Shown in pieces: positions 41,825 through 50,813 of a stretch of 64,000 bases of DNA. The stretch is from positions 744,001-808,000 of the forward strand of contig CAWFEI010000005.1 in assembly GCA_963814915.1 (NCBI GenBank). The letters are read 5' to 3'. The stretch is from VRUE01 sp963814915 (GTDB lineage: Bacteria; Actinomycetota; Thermoleophilia; Solirubrobacterales; 70-9). A program made the translations under genes and the position numbers. Positions within the stretch are counted from its first letter, which is position 1. Every line of letters starts with the position of its first letter. Under the pieces are notes generated by a model that was not told the origin of the DNA, ran no database searches, and was given only the letters and a program-made list of their open reading frames with translations.

Positions 41825-44800
41825 CTACTCGGTCGAGATCGACGGGTCGGCCTGCACCTTGTGCGGGACGACCATGAGGAAGTTCTCGGCGGCACTCGAT
41901 GCCAGCGAGCCCATCCGCACCGCCTCGCCGTCCTGACCGGTGGCGCGCAGTTCGTCGGCGTAGTGGGAGAGCAGGTCTTCGATATCGAGGTGGCCCTCGG
42001 AGTCGATCTCCTTGAGCTCGACTTTGGCGCCCTCGCCGAGCCGCGCCTGGATCGACTCGCGGTCGATGCCGAATGCGTTGTGGCGGACGTAGACCCGGCC
42101 GCCGGTCATCCCGGCGCAGGCCCAGGGGCCGAGGTCGCCGAGCACGATCGCGCGGCCGGAGGTCATGTACTCGAAGGCGAAGCCCTTGGCGTTGGCGCGG
42201 TCGACGATGCAACCGCGGCCGTCGTCGATGTCCTCCTCGGGCTCGCCGCCGAGCACGACATCGGCCCCGGAGAGGCGGATGCAGAAGCGCGAGTCGGCCG
42301 AGCCCTGGACGAAGAGGCGGCCGCGTTGGGCGCCGTAGGCGAAGGACTTGCCGACTGAGCCGTTGACGCGGTGGCCCTTCGCTCCCTTGCCCTTGAGCAC
42401 GGCGACCGTCCCGCCCAGCATCGTCTTGCCGACGCCGTCCTGGGCGCCGCCCTCGACCCGGATCGAGACCCCGTAGGAGTTGAAGGCGCCGAGCCCCTGG
42501 CCGGCGACCGAGCCGCCGTTGAACTCGAGGTCGGCGAGCACGTCGTCATTCGACTCCGGCCCGCCGTCGAAGATGCGGGCGCGGGCGATCGCCCCGGCGA
42601 GCTCGGTGCCGAGCACCCGGTCGTTGGCATCGGTCGCGCGCGGAAAGCGGCTGGTGACGGTGCCCCCGCCGGAGCAGACTTCCCCGGCCAGGGCGCCGAT
42701 CTGCGCAGAGGCCTGCTTGGCCTCCATGCGGATCGGCCGGGCGGCGACGAGGCCGGCCTCGGCCCGCTCCTCGGCGATCTCCTCGGCGACGGGAAGGTCG
42801 AGCGGCTCGAGGTCGAGGAACTCCTCGAGCGGCGTGATCAGCGGCGCCAGGTCGATCTGGTCATGGTGGGAGACCTGCTCGAGCAGGTCGTAGCGCCCGA
42901 CCAGGTCCTGGGCGCGGTCGTAGCCGAGCGAGGCGACGACCTGCTTGACCTCCTCGCCCATCGCGCCGAAGAAGCGCGCGCAGCTCTCCGCCGCGCCGTC
43001 GACCTCCTGCGGGGTGAACTTCTTCAGGCCGTGGTCCTGAGCCTGCTCGACCGTCTCGATCTGAGTGGCGATGCCGACGTGGCAGGTGTCCAGCTGGCAG
43101 CCGCGGCAGATCGTGCAGCCGAGGCTGACCATCGCCAGGGTGCCGAAGCCGACCCGGTTGGCGCCGAGGCAGTGCAGCTTGACGATGTCGTGGCCGGTGC
43201 GGTAGCCGCCGTCGGCCCAGATCTCGACCCGGTTGCGCAGCCCGGCCTCCATCAGCGCCCGGTGCACGGCGCGGGTGCCGACATCGGAGGGCAGGCCGAC
43301 GTGGCGCAGGGCGTGCTGGCGCGCGGCGCCGGTGCCGCCCTCGAAGCCCGAGAGGGTGATGATGTCGGCGCCTGCCTTGGCGATCCCGAGCCCGATCGTG
43401 CCGATGTTCGGCACCACGGGCACCTTGACCGAGACGCGCACATCGGGGTTGACCGTCTTCAGCTCGTCGATCAACTCGGCCAGGTCCTCGATCGAGTAGA
43501 GGTCGTGGTTGTTGGAGGGCGAGATCAGGTCGGTTCCGGGCGCGGCGTTACGCGCAGCGGCGACCTTCTCGGAGACCTTCTTGCCGGGCAGGTGGCCGCC
43601 CTCTCCGGGCTTGGCGCCCTGGCCGATCTTGATCTCGGCGACGTAGGAGGAGTTGATCATCTCCGCCGAGACGCCGAAGCGGCCCGAGGCGACCTGCTGG
43701 CCGCGCCACTTGCGGTACTTCCCGTACATGTCGCGGATCTCGCCACCCTCGCCGTTGACGCAGAGGACGTTGATCGACTTCGCCGCCTCGGCGTAGGCGC
43801 GGAAGGCCGGCTCGGACTGCGAGCCGAAGCTCATCGAGCTGATCACGACCGGGTAGTCGTGGTGGCCGACTCCGGCGTCGACGGTCGACGGGTCGACCGG
43901 CTCGCGGTCACCCTTGAGGCCCATGATGTGGCGCATCGAGATCGGGCTCTGGGCCTCGAGGTCGCGCACCTTCTCGCTGTATTCGGCGTAGTCGCCGGAG
44001 CCGTTCGCGGTGGCGATCGCGGCCTTGTAGACCTTGGGGTAGAAGCGGAACGTCTTCGCCGGTTTGGCGTCTTCGTCGCCGCCCAGGATGTGCGCCCTTT
44101 CGTTGCTGCTCTCGTCGAGCCCGGTGAAGCCGACTCCGCCCTTCTCGGAGGCGGCGAAGGCCTCCGTCTGGAAGATCTCGGCCAGCTCGGGGCGCACGCC
44201 GATCGAGGAGAACTGGCGCGCGTAGCCGCGCACCTCGTGGATCCCGATCGTCGAGATCACTTTCTCGATGCCTTTCTCCAACGCCGCGCAGAGGTTGTCG
44301 ATGTCCTTGCGGTAGTCCTCGACGCAGATCACCTCGACCATCGTGTACGGGCAGACCCCGTTGGCGCCGAGGCCGAGCGCGAGCATCGTGTCGTGGACGT
44401 TGCGGATCGCCGCCGAGCGCAGCACGATGCCGCAGCGTCGCCGCAGGTTCTCCTCGCCGGGCTCGACCCGGAACTGCTTCAGGGCCTGGTCGACGGCCGA
44501 GGTCGCCAGGTGCGGGTCGAGGAAGCGCCGCTCGGCGTCATAGACGGTGCGGTCGGTGAGCACGAGCAGCTCGGCGCCGTCGCGGACCTTCTTCACGGCC
44601 TCCTGCTTGATCCGTTCGATCGCGCCCTTCGTCGTCTCCGACTCCAGCAACGAGATGTCGACGGCGCCGGCACGGCCGCGGAACTCCTCCCAGAGGTCCT
44701 CGAGCAGGTAGGTGTGGCGCTCGCGGGCGACCTCGCGGTAGGTCTTGTCCGAGAGCGGCGCCATGCCGTGATGGCCGCCGAGGATCACCGGGAAGGAGGT

Positions 44801-46501
44801 CTCGACCGTGCCCGTGTCGACGCCGGCGGCGCCGATCGAGGGGCGGCGGCCGAAGATCGAGCGGGTCGAGAAGTGCTCCATCTCCCGCTCGCGGTCGATC
44901 GCCGGGTTGGTGACCACGGCGACCGTCTCCTTGAAGTAGTCGGCCAGGTTCTGGCGCTCGGGAGAGAGCGCCGCGAGCGGCCCGTCATAGCCCAGAGAGC
45001 CGACCGGCTCGGCCCCGTTGGAGGCCATCTGCTGGACCAGTTTCACGTCGTCGCGCTGCCAGCCGAAGCCGGCGAGGATGCGGTCCTCGACCTTGACCGG
45101 CTCTTCTGGGCCGGCTTCGGAGTAACCGGGCACGTCGCCGCCCTCGAGTGGGCCGCCGGTCTCCAGTGCGCGGTCGTAGGGGGCGACCTCGTCGGCTCCG
45201 TTGCGGGCCAGCCAGCGGTCGCGGACGATGCGCAGCATCTCGTGGTGCGGGCGCAGGGTCGAACGCTTGCGATCGCGGTCGATCGAGACCATCGCCTTCT
45301 CGCCCGGAGCCAGCGGCTTGGGCTCGGAGACCATCTCGCCGACCGAGACGACGCCGGGCTCGGAGCTGAAGACGAAATCCTCGCCGGTCTCCACCTGCCA
45401 GAGCGGCCGCAGGCCGAGCGCGTCGGCGGAGAAGGCGCACTCGTCACCGTGGCGGGCGATCAGCGCGACCGGGCCCTGGGCGAACGGGCCCATCGCCTGG
45501 CGCAGGTACATGTAGAAGGGGTGCAGGTCGTCGGGCAGCGAGCGGATCTCGTTGACGATCGGCGGCACGACCATCTCCATCGCCTCGACGAGGCTGAGCC
45601 CATCGCGGTTGACGAGCGTCGCGATCGTGCGGTTGAGGTCCTGCGAGTCCGAGGAGTCGGGCCGGATCGGCACACCGAGCATGCGCGCCTCCTGGCGCAG
45701 CTGGGCGATCGTGTTGATCTCGCCGTTGTGGCCGAGCACCGAGAAGGGCTGGACGCGCTTGAAGGAGGGCCAGGTGTTGGTCGAGTAGCGGTTGTGGCCG
45801 AAGGCGCCGATCGTCTCGAAGCGCTCGTCGCGCAGGTCCGGGTAGTACTCGCCGAGGATGTTCGGCGCGCCCATCACCTTGTAGACGCAGATCGTCGCCG
45901 AGAACGAGGGGATGTGGACGTCGAGGTCGCGCTCGAGGTCGATCAGCAGGTCGAAGAGGACGCGATCGCGATGGGTGGCCTCGGCGACGAGGCCGCCGAT
46001 CTGCCAGAAGTGGGGCTCCTCCTCGCGCGCGGTCGGGCCGAGCGCGGGCGAGTCGACCACCCCGAGGCGCTCGGCGAGGATGCGGAAGCCGCCCTGGCCG
46101 AGCAGCTCGCGGGCGTCGTGCTGGACGCGCTCGAGGTCCTGGGAGCGGTCGATGAAGACGTGCGCGACGGCGAAGGCGTCGTCGAGGGTCAGCGAGGGGT
46201 TGTGACCGCCGGAGCGGACCTCCTCGGCCCAGATCTTGCGCGGGATGTCGACCAGCAGGCCGCAGCCGTCGCCCTCGCCGTCGACGTTGCCGGCGCGGTG
46301 GAGCATCTTCTGCAGCGCCGGGATCGCGCGCTGCACCGGTTCGTGGCTCGGCGTCGCGTCCTTGCGGACCGAGGCGTAGATGGCACATGCGTCCTTGTCC
46401 TCGACGCTCGGGGGCGAAACGAGGGGACGGTAGGCACGCTCTGGCGAGTAGCGGAGGACGCCGCCCTCGCCGTGAAGCTCACGGGACTGGGTGTGGGACA
46501 T
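41825..46501 (-). CDS. gltB: Glutamate synthase large subunit
   Basis: 1558-residue enzyme that makes two glutamates from glutamine and 2-oxoglutarate. An N-terminal glutamine amidotransferase starts at Cys39 (KDACAIYA) after a propeptide of about 38 residues; the usual CG is CA here. Then come the central domain, the FMN domain (VVISSMSFGSQSEPAF), the 3Fe-4S cysteines CTICRGCQLDTC near residue 1130, and the GXGXG C-terminal domain. I start at ATG 46501, which has GGAGG six bases upstream. No gltD is adjacent; the electron donor (NADPH via GltD elsewhere, or ferredoxin) is open. Confidence 0.95.
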   Translation of the reverse strand: MSHTQSRELHGEGGVLRYSPERAYRPLVSPPSVEDKDACAIYASVRKDATPSHEPVQRAIPALQKMLHRAGNVDGEGDGCGLLVDIPRKIWAEEVRSGGHNPSLTLDDAFAVAHVFIDRSQDLERVQHDARELLGQGGFRILAERLGVVDSPALGPTAREEEPHFWQIGGLVAEATHRDRVLFDLLIDLERDLDVHIPSFSATICVYKVMGAPNILGEYYPDLRDERFETIGAFGHNRYSTNTWPSFKRVQPFSVLGHNGEINTIAQLRQEARMLGVPIRPDSSDSQDLNRTIATLVNRDGLSLVEAMEMVVPPIVNEIRSLPDDLHPFYMYLRQAMGPFAQGPVALIARHGDECAFSADALGLRPLWQVETGEDFVFSSEPGVVSVGEMVSEPKPLAPGEKAMVSIDRDRKRSTLRPHHEMLRIVRDRWLARNGADEVAPYDRALETGGPLEGGDVPGYSEAGPEEPVKVEDRILAGFGWQRDDVKLVQQMASNGAEPVGSLGYDGPLAALSPERQNLADYFKETVAVVTNPAIDREREMEHFSTRSIFGRRPSIGAAGVDTGTVETSFPVILGGHHGMAPLSDKTYREVARERHTYLLEDLWEEFRGRAGAVDISLLESETTKGAIERIKQEAVKKVRDGAELLVLTDRTVYDAERRFLDPHLATSAVDQALKQFRVEPGEENLRRRCGIVLRSAAIRNVHDTMLALGLGANGVCPYTMVEVICVEDYRKDIDNLCAALEKGIEKVISTIGIHEVRGYARQFSSIGVRPELAEIFQTEAFAASEKGGVGFTGLDESSNERAHILGGDEDAKPAKTFRFYPKVYKAAIATANGSGDYAEYSEKVRDLEAQSPISMRHIMGLKGDREPVDPSTVDAGVGHHDYPVVISSMSFGSQSEPAFRAYAEAAKSINVLCVNGEGGEIRDMYGKYRKWRGQQVASGRFGVSAEMINSSYVAEIKIGQGAKPGEGGHLPGKKVSEKVAAARNAAPGTDLISPSNNHDLYSIEDLAELIDELKTVNPDVRVSVKVPVVPNIGTIGLGIAKAGADIITLSGFEGGTGAARQHALRHVGLPSDVGTRAVHRALMEAGLRNRVEIWADGGYRTGHDIVKLHCLGANRVGFGTLAMVSLGCTICRGCQLDTCHVGIATQIETVEQAQDHGLKKFTPQEVDGAAESCARFFGAMGEEVKQVVASLGYDRAQDLVGRYDLLEQVSHHDQIDLAPLITPLEEFLDLEPLDLPVAEEIAEERAEAGLVAARPIRMEAKQASAQIGALAGEVCSGGGTVTSRFPRATDANDRVLGTELAGAIARARIFDGGPESNDDVLADLEFNGGSVAGQGLGAFNSYGVSIRVEGGAQDGVGKTMLGGTVAVLKGKGAKGHRVNGSVGKSFAYGAQRGRLFVQGSADSRFCIRLSGADVVLGGEPEEDIDDGRGCIVDRANAKGFAFEYMTSGRAIVLGDLGPWACAGMTGGRVYVRHNAFGIDRESIQARLGEGAKVELKEIDSEGHLDIEDLLSHYADELRATGQDGEAVRMGSLASSAAENFLMVVPHKVQADPSISTE

Positions 46502-46573
46502 CTCTACCTCCCGGTTTCCGCGCCTTCTCCGAGCGGGCACGCGACGGGTTGACAGGTTGCCGGATTATAGGGG

Positions 46574-47630
46574 CTATCCGCCCCGGCTCGGTTCGAAGGC
46601 GTGCTTGGCGAGGACCTTCGGCTTTCCGTGCGGGAAGGGCACCGTCGCAACGTTCGTCTGCCCGACGCCCGCAAAGCCGCCGTCGGTGCCGAGCACGCGC
46701 TTTCCGTCAGCGCTGAAGCCAGAGCCGACGAACCCCTGCTCGGTCGCTTCGACCAGCGGCCGCTGCCTGCCGTTGCGCGGGTTGACCGCAACCGCGTAGG
46801 TCGAGGTCCTGGCCGCCGAACTGGGCGAGCAGCCGGTTGCCGCTGGGCGACCAGGCGGTCGGCGTCAGACCCTGGGCGAGCGGGCTGACCCTGGTGTGGG
46901 TGAGCCGCCGTACCTGCCTGCCCGCAGAGTTCATCAGGTAGAGCTCGTTCTTGGGGACGTACTTGCGCTTCTTCGCGCCGAGCAGCTTGACGAAGACGAT
47001 CGTGCCATTCGGCCCCCAGACCGGGCTGAGCGAGCGCTGGTCGCCGGTCAGCCGGACCGGCTTGCCGGCGCCGGCCGCGACTCGGTAGATGTCGCTGCGC
47101 GGCGGGTACCTTTCGCTGCCGGAGCGCGCATAGACGAGCCGGCCGCTTCCGGGGTCGAAGCTGACGCCGTTGAAATAGCCCTTGGCGACCACGCGCTTCC
47201 CAACCTGGAGACAGAGCGTTTCGCCGGTTTCGCAGGCGACGTCGATCAGAACGAGTTCGCGGGCACCCGCTTCCGTCCCGCGCAGCGCCGCGATCGTGCT
47301 CGAGTCCGAAGACCAGGCGAAGGCGTACGGTTCGCGCCAGTTGCCGAACAGGGCCTTCGCCGGCGCACTGCCGTCAGTCGGCGCCACAACCAGTTCGGAG
47401 CTGAATTCCCCGTTCTTCAGCGGGGCGTAGGCGACCAGACGGCCGTCCGGTGAGATGTGCGGATTCGAGCCGGCGGCCAACCGCTGCGCGTGCCTGCCGC
47501 TGTTTTCGGCGACCCAGACCTGTGGCTTCAGCGGCTTGCGCACGAAGACCAGTGTCGCGTGGGCGACCCCCGGAAGCACGAGAAACGCCACGAGGAGCGC
47601 GATGAAGGCTGGAAGCCTCAGCTTCGGCAC
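46574..47630 (-). CDS. TolB-like beta-propeller protein, exported, with one apparent frameshift
   Basis: About 350 residues when one extra base near 46800 is removed. A signal peptide at the GTG start (47630; LPAFIALLVAFLVLPGVAHA) is followed by PD40/WD40-like blades such as NPHISPDGRLVAYAPL, SLSPVWGPNGTIVFVKL and LTPTAWSPSGNRLLAQFGG. After GGQDL the original frame ends in unrelated residues, whereas the next frame continues with two more propeller-like strands (GFSADGKRVLGTDGG) to a TAG at 46576-46574. Likely an extracellular binding protein. The shift may be a sequence error. Confidence 0.75.
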
Positions 47631-47683
47631 GAAACGATCGTAGTGCGGAAAGCGGCCCAGGTCGAGTCGAGTCGGACTTTCGC

Positions 47684-48565
47684 CTACAGCTCGGGCACGT
47701 CGGCGCCGTGCGGGGTGAAGGGGATGCGGCGGACCTCCGCCCAACCCTCGCAGCGGCGCTCGAGCTCGCCGCTGACCTTGCCGGCGTCCTGCCAGGTGGT
47801 CCAGACGAGCACGGTCGGGCCGGCGCCGGAGATCGTCGCGCCGAGGGCGCCGAGCTCACGGGCGGAGTCGACCAGCTCCATCGAGCGGGGGTAGAGGTCG
47901 CGGCGGCGAGGCTGGTGGATGCGGTCCACCAGCCCGCTCGCGAGCAGGTCGAGGTCGGCGCGCTGCAGGCCGAGGACAAGGCGCGAGGCCGCGGCCACGT
48001 TGTCGATCGCATCGGCGAGCGGCACCTCCGCCGGGATCGCCGCGCGCGCCCGCTCGGTCGAGACCTCCTCGCCGGGCATGACGACGATGCCCTCGAGCCC
48101 GCCGGGGGGATCGAAGCGAGCGGCCCGCGGGGCACCGCCGGCGTCGCGGTCGCAGACGACGAAACCGCCGTAGATCGCCGCCGCGACGTTGTCGGGATGC
48201 CCCTCCAGCTCGGTCGCCCTGGCCAGCATCTCCTCCTCGCCGAGCGCCAGCTCGTACAGATGGTCGGCGGCGCTGAGGCCGGCGACGATCGCCGCGGCGC
48301 TGGAGCCGAGGCCGCGTCCGAGCGGGATCGTCTGCTTGAGGCGAAAGGCGATCCCGTCGGCGGAGTGCAGGGTCTCGAAGGCGCGCACGATCAGGTTGTC
48401 GCGCCCGGTCGGCACATCGAGGCCGCCCGGGTCGAGGGAGAACTCGCCGGTCTCCTCGACCTCCAGCTCGAGGAAGAGGTCGAGCGCCGCCGCCATCACG
48501 TCGTAGCCCGGGCCGAGGTTGGCCGAGGAGGCGGGGACGCGGACGAGCCGGCGGCGCGCCGTCAA
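47684..48565 (-). CDS. thrB: Homoserine kinase
   Basis: GHMP-family kinase making O-phosphohomoserine for threonine. 293 residues. VRVPASSANLGPGYDVMAAA is the N-terminal signature, PLGRGLGSSAAAIV is the ATP-binding motif 2, and ISGAGPTVLV is motif 3. It starts at a TTG that overlaps the thrC stop by four bases (TTGA), so it is coupled to thrC at the end of the lysA-hom-thrC-thrB run. Confidence 0.95.
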   Translation of the reverse strand: MTARRRLVRVPASSANLGPGYDVMAAALDLFLELEVEETGEFSLDPGGLDVPTGRDNLIVRAFETLHSADGIAFRLKQTIPLGRGLGSSAAAIVAGLSAADHLYELALGEEEMLARATELEGHPDNVAAAIYGGFVVCDRDAGGAPRAARFDPPGGLEGIVVMPGEEVSTERARAAIPAEVPLADAIDNVAAASRLVLGLQRADLDLLASGLVDRIHQPRRRDLYPRSMELVDSARELGALGATISGAGPTVLVWTTWQDAGKVSGELERRCEGWAEVRRIPFTPHGADVPEL

Positions 48566-49593
48566 TCGAATACCGCCCGCTCGACCGCGCTCAGATCGTT
48601 CTCGCAGTTGATCACCGGCGGCGCTTCGGAGAGCGCCGTGTCGGGGTCCTTGAGCCCGTGCCCGGTGAGCACGCAGACGACCGACTCGGGCGGTGCCGCG
48701 TCCTCGGTCACCGGCAGACCGTGGGCGAGCAGGCCGGCGACCGAGGCGGCCGAGGCCGGCTCGCAGAAGACCCCCTCGCTGGCGGCGAGCCAGTGGTAGG
48801 CGTCGAGGATCTGCTGGTCGGAGACCGCGGCGACGCGGCCGCGCGAGCCGGTGAATGCGCTCATCGCCTCCTCCCAGCGCGCCGGGTTGCCGATCCGGAT
48901 CGCCGAGGCGACCGTCTCCGGCTCGGCGACCGGCGCGCCGCCGACCAGCGGCGCCGCCCCCTCGGCCTGGAAGCCGTAGACGACCGGCGCTGCCCCGGCC
49001 TGCTCGAAGCCGCGCCACCAGGCGGTCACGTTGCCGGCGTTGCCGACCGGGATCGAGAGCGCGCCCGGGGCCTCGCCCAGCTCCTCGACGACCTCGAAGG
49101 CGGCCGTCTTCTGCCCCTCGATGCGGAAGGGGTTGACCGAGTTGACCAGCTCGATCGGGTGCTTCTCGGCGAGCTTGCGGACGATCTGCAGCGCCTCGTC
49201 GAAGTTCCCCTGCAGGGCGACCACGCGGGCGCCGTGCATCAGCGCCTGCGCCAGCTTGCCGATCGCGATCTTGCCCTCGGGCACGATCACCGCGCCGCGC
49301 ATCCCCGCCCGCGCCGCGTAGGCGGCGGCGCTGGCCGCGGTGTTGCCGGTCGAGGCGCAGATAACCGCCTCCGCCCCGCGCCCCTTGGCGCGCGAGACGG
49401 CCACCGTCATCCCCCGGTCCTTGAACGACCCGGTCGGGTTGGCGCCTTCGAACTTGAGATAGGCCGTGGCGCCGATCCGCTCGGATAGGCGCGGCGCCTC
49501 GATCAGCGGCGTCGACCCCTCGTTGAGGGAGACGATCGGGTCGCCATCCTCCAGCGGCAGCCGATCGCGGTACCGCTCGATCAGCGGCCTCAA
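48562..49593 (-). CDS. thrC: Threonine synthase
   Basis: PLP enzyme converting O-phosphohomoserine to threonine. 343 residues from the TTG at 49593, which has GGAGGAG at proper distance and overlaps the hom stop (TTGA). PLP lysine in GANPTGSFKDRG, phosphate loop in PVGNAGNVTAW, CASTGNTAASAAAYAARAG typical of class I actinobacterial enzymes. Upstream extension in the open frame is antisense to hom and not real. Confidence 0.95.
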   Translation of the reverse strand: MRPLIERYRDRLPLEDGDPIVSLNEGSTPLIEAPRLSERIGATAYLKFEGANPTGSFKDRGMTVAVSRAKGRGAEAVICASTGNTAASAAAYAARAGMRGAVIVPEGKIAIGKLAQALMHGARVVALQGNFDEALQIVRKLAEKHPIELVNSVNPFRIEGQKTAAFEVVEELGEAPGALSIPVGNAGNVTAWWRGFEQAGAAPVVYGFQAEGAAPLVGGAPVAEPETVASAIRIGNPARWEEAMSAFTGSRGRVAAVSDQQILDAYHWLAASEGVFCEPASAASVAGLLAHGLPVTEDAAPPESVVCVLTGHGLKDPDTALSEAPPVINCENDLSAVERAVFD

Positions 49594-50813
49594 ACGAACT
49601 CCTCCTCGATCACGCGGATGAAGCGCGGCTGGGAGCGGATCTCGTCGAGCCCGCCGATCTCCTCGACCGCCGCGGCGAAGCGCGACTCGAGGCACTCGTG
49701 GACGACCATCACCAGGCGCGCGTCGTCGCCGATGCCGCGCTGGACGAAGCTCTTCACCGAGATCTCCTGCTCACCCAGCACCTGGGCGATCCGGGCCAGC
49801 ACCCCGGGTTCGTCGGCAACCTCGAGGTGCAGGTAGAAGGACGAGCTGACGTCGGTCACCAGTGGCAGCTCGGCCCGCGCCTCGTGAACCGGCGCGTCGC
49901 CGGAGAGGATCGAGACGACGTCGCCGAGCACCGCCGAGGCGGTCTCGACCCCGCCGGCGCCGGGGCCCGACATGGTCACCTCGGTGATCGCCGGCGCCTC
50001 GACCATCACAGCGTTGAAGGGCCCGCCGATCGGCGCCAGCGGGTGGCCCCCGTAGAGGAAGCAGGGAAACACGCGGATGCTGATGCCCCCGTCGCGCCGC
50101 TCGGCGACGCCGAGCAGCTTCAGCGAGAGATCGAGCTCCTTGGCGTAGGCGAGGTCATCGGGCTGGATCGCCTCGATCCCCTCGTAGGGGACCTGGTCGA
50201 GCGTGACCGGGGTGTGGAATGCGAGCCGGGCGAGGATCGCCATCTTCGCCGCCGCGTCGGCGCCGTCGACGTCATCGCTCGGGTCCGCCTCCGCGTAGCC
50301 GAGCTCCTGCGCCCGCGCCAGCACCTGCTCGTAGGCCGCGCCGCTGGCGGCCATCTCGCTGAGGATGAAGTTGGTCGTGCCGTTGACGATGCCGAAGACC
50401 TTGTCGATCTCGGTCACGCCGAAGCTCTCCTGGATCGTGCGCACGATCGGGATCACTCCCGCGACCGCGGCCTCGAAGCGCAACTGGACGCCGGCCTCGC
50501 GGGCGACGCCGAAGAGCTCCTCGCCGTGCTGGGCGAGCAACTGCTTGTTGGCGGTCACCACCGGCCGCCCGGCGCGCAGCGCGTCGAGCACGTAGGTGCG
50601 GGCGGGGTCGGTGCCGCCGATCAGCTCGACGACGAGGTCGGAGCGCTCGAGGATCTCGCTGAAATCGCCCTCGCCGCGGGTCAGCGTCCCGGCCAGCTCG
50701 GGCTTGCGCCCCGTCGCGGCCTCCACCGCGCCGGCCCGCTCGGCGAGCAGCTCGGCGAAGGCGCTGCCGACCGTGCCCCGGCCGAGCAGCCCGATGCGGA
50801 TCGGGTCAGCCAT
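49590..50813 (-). CDS. hom: Homoserine dehydrogenase
   Basis: 407-residue NAD(P)-dependent reductase from aspartate semialdehyde to homoserine. Rossmann GLLGRGTVGSAFAE at the start, GIVNGTTNFIL and AEADPSDDVDGADAAAKMAI in the catalytic domain, and a C-terminal ACT domain (about 330-405) that usually binds threonine for feedback inhibition. Overlaps the lysA stop by eight bases. Confidence 0.96.
   Translation of the reverse strand: MADPIRIGLLGRGTVGSAFAELLAERAGAVEAATGRKPELAGTLTRGEGDFSEILERSDLVVELIGGTDPARTYVLDALRAGRPVVTANKQLLAQHGEELFGVAREAGVQLRFEAAVAGVIPIVRTIQESFGVTEIDKVFGIVNGTTNFILSEMAASGAAYEQVLARAQELGYAEADPSDDVDGADAAAKMAILARLAFHTPVTLDQVPYEGIEAIQPDDLAYAKELDLSLKLLGVAERRDGGISIRVFPCFLYGGHPLAPIGGPFNAVMVEAPAITEVTMSGPGAGGVETASAVLGDVVSILSGDAPVHEARAELPLVTDVSSSFYLHLEVADEPGVLARIAQVLGEQEISVKSFVQRGIGDDARLVMVVHECLESRFAAAVEEIGGLDEIRSQPRFIRVIEEEFV

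Noticed and set aside
42371..46552. A nearly 1400-codon open frame on the plus strand
   Set aside because: It is exactly antisense to gltB. High GC at third positions keeps complementary frames open; its composition (Asp/Leu/Val/Arg/Gly-rich, few other residues) matches no protein family.
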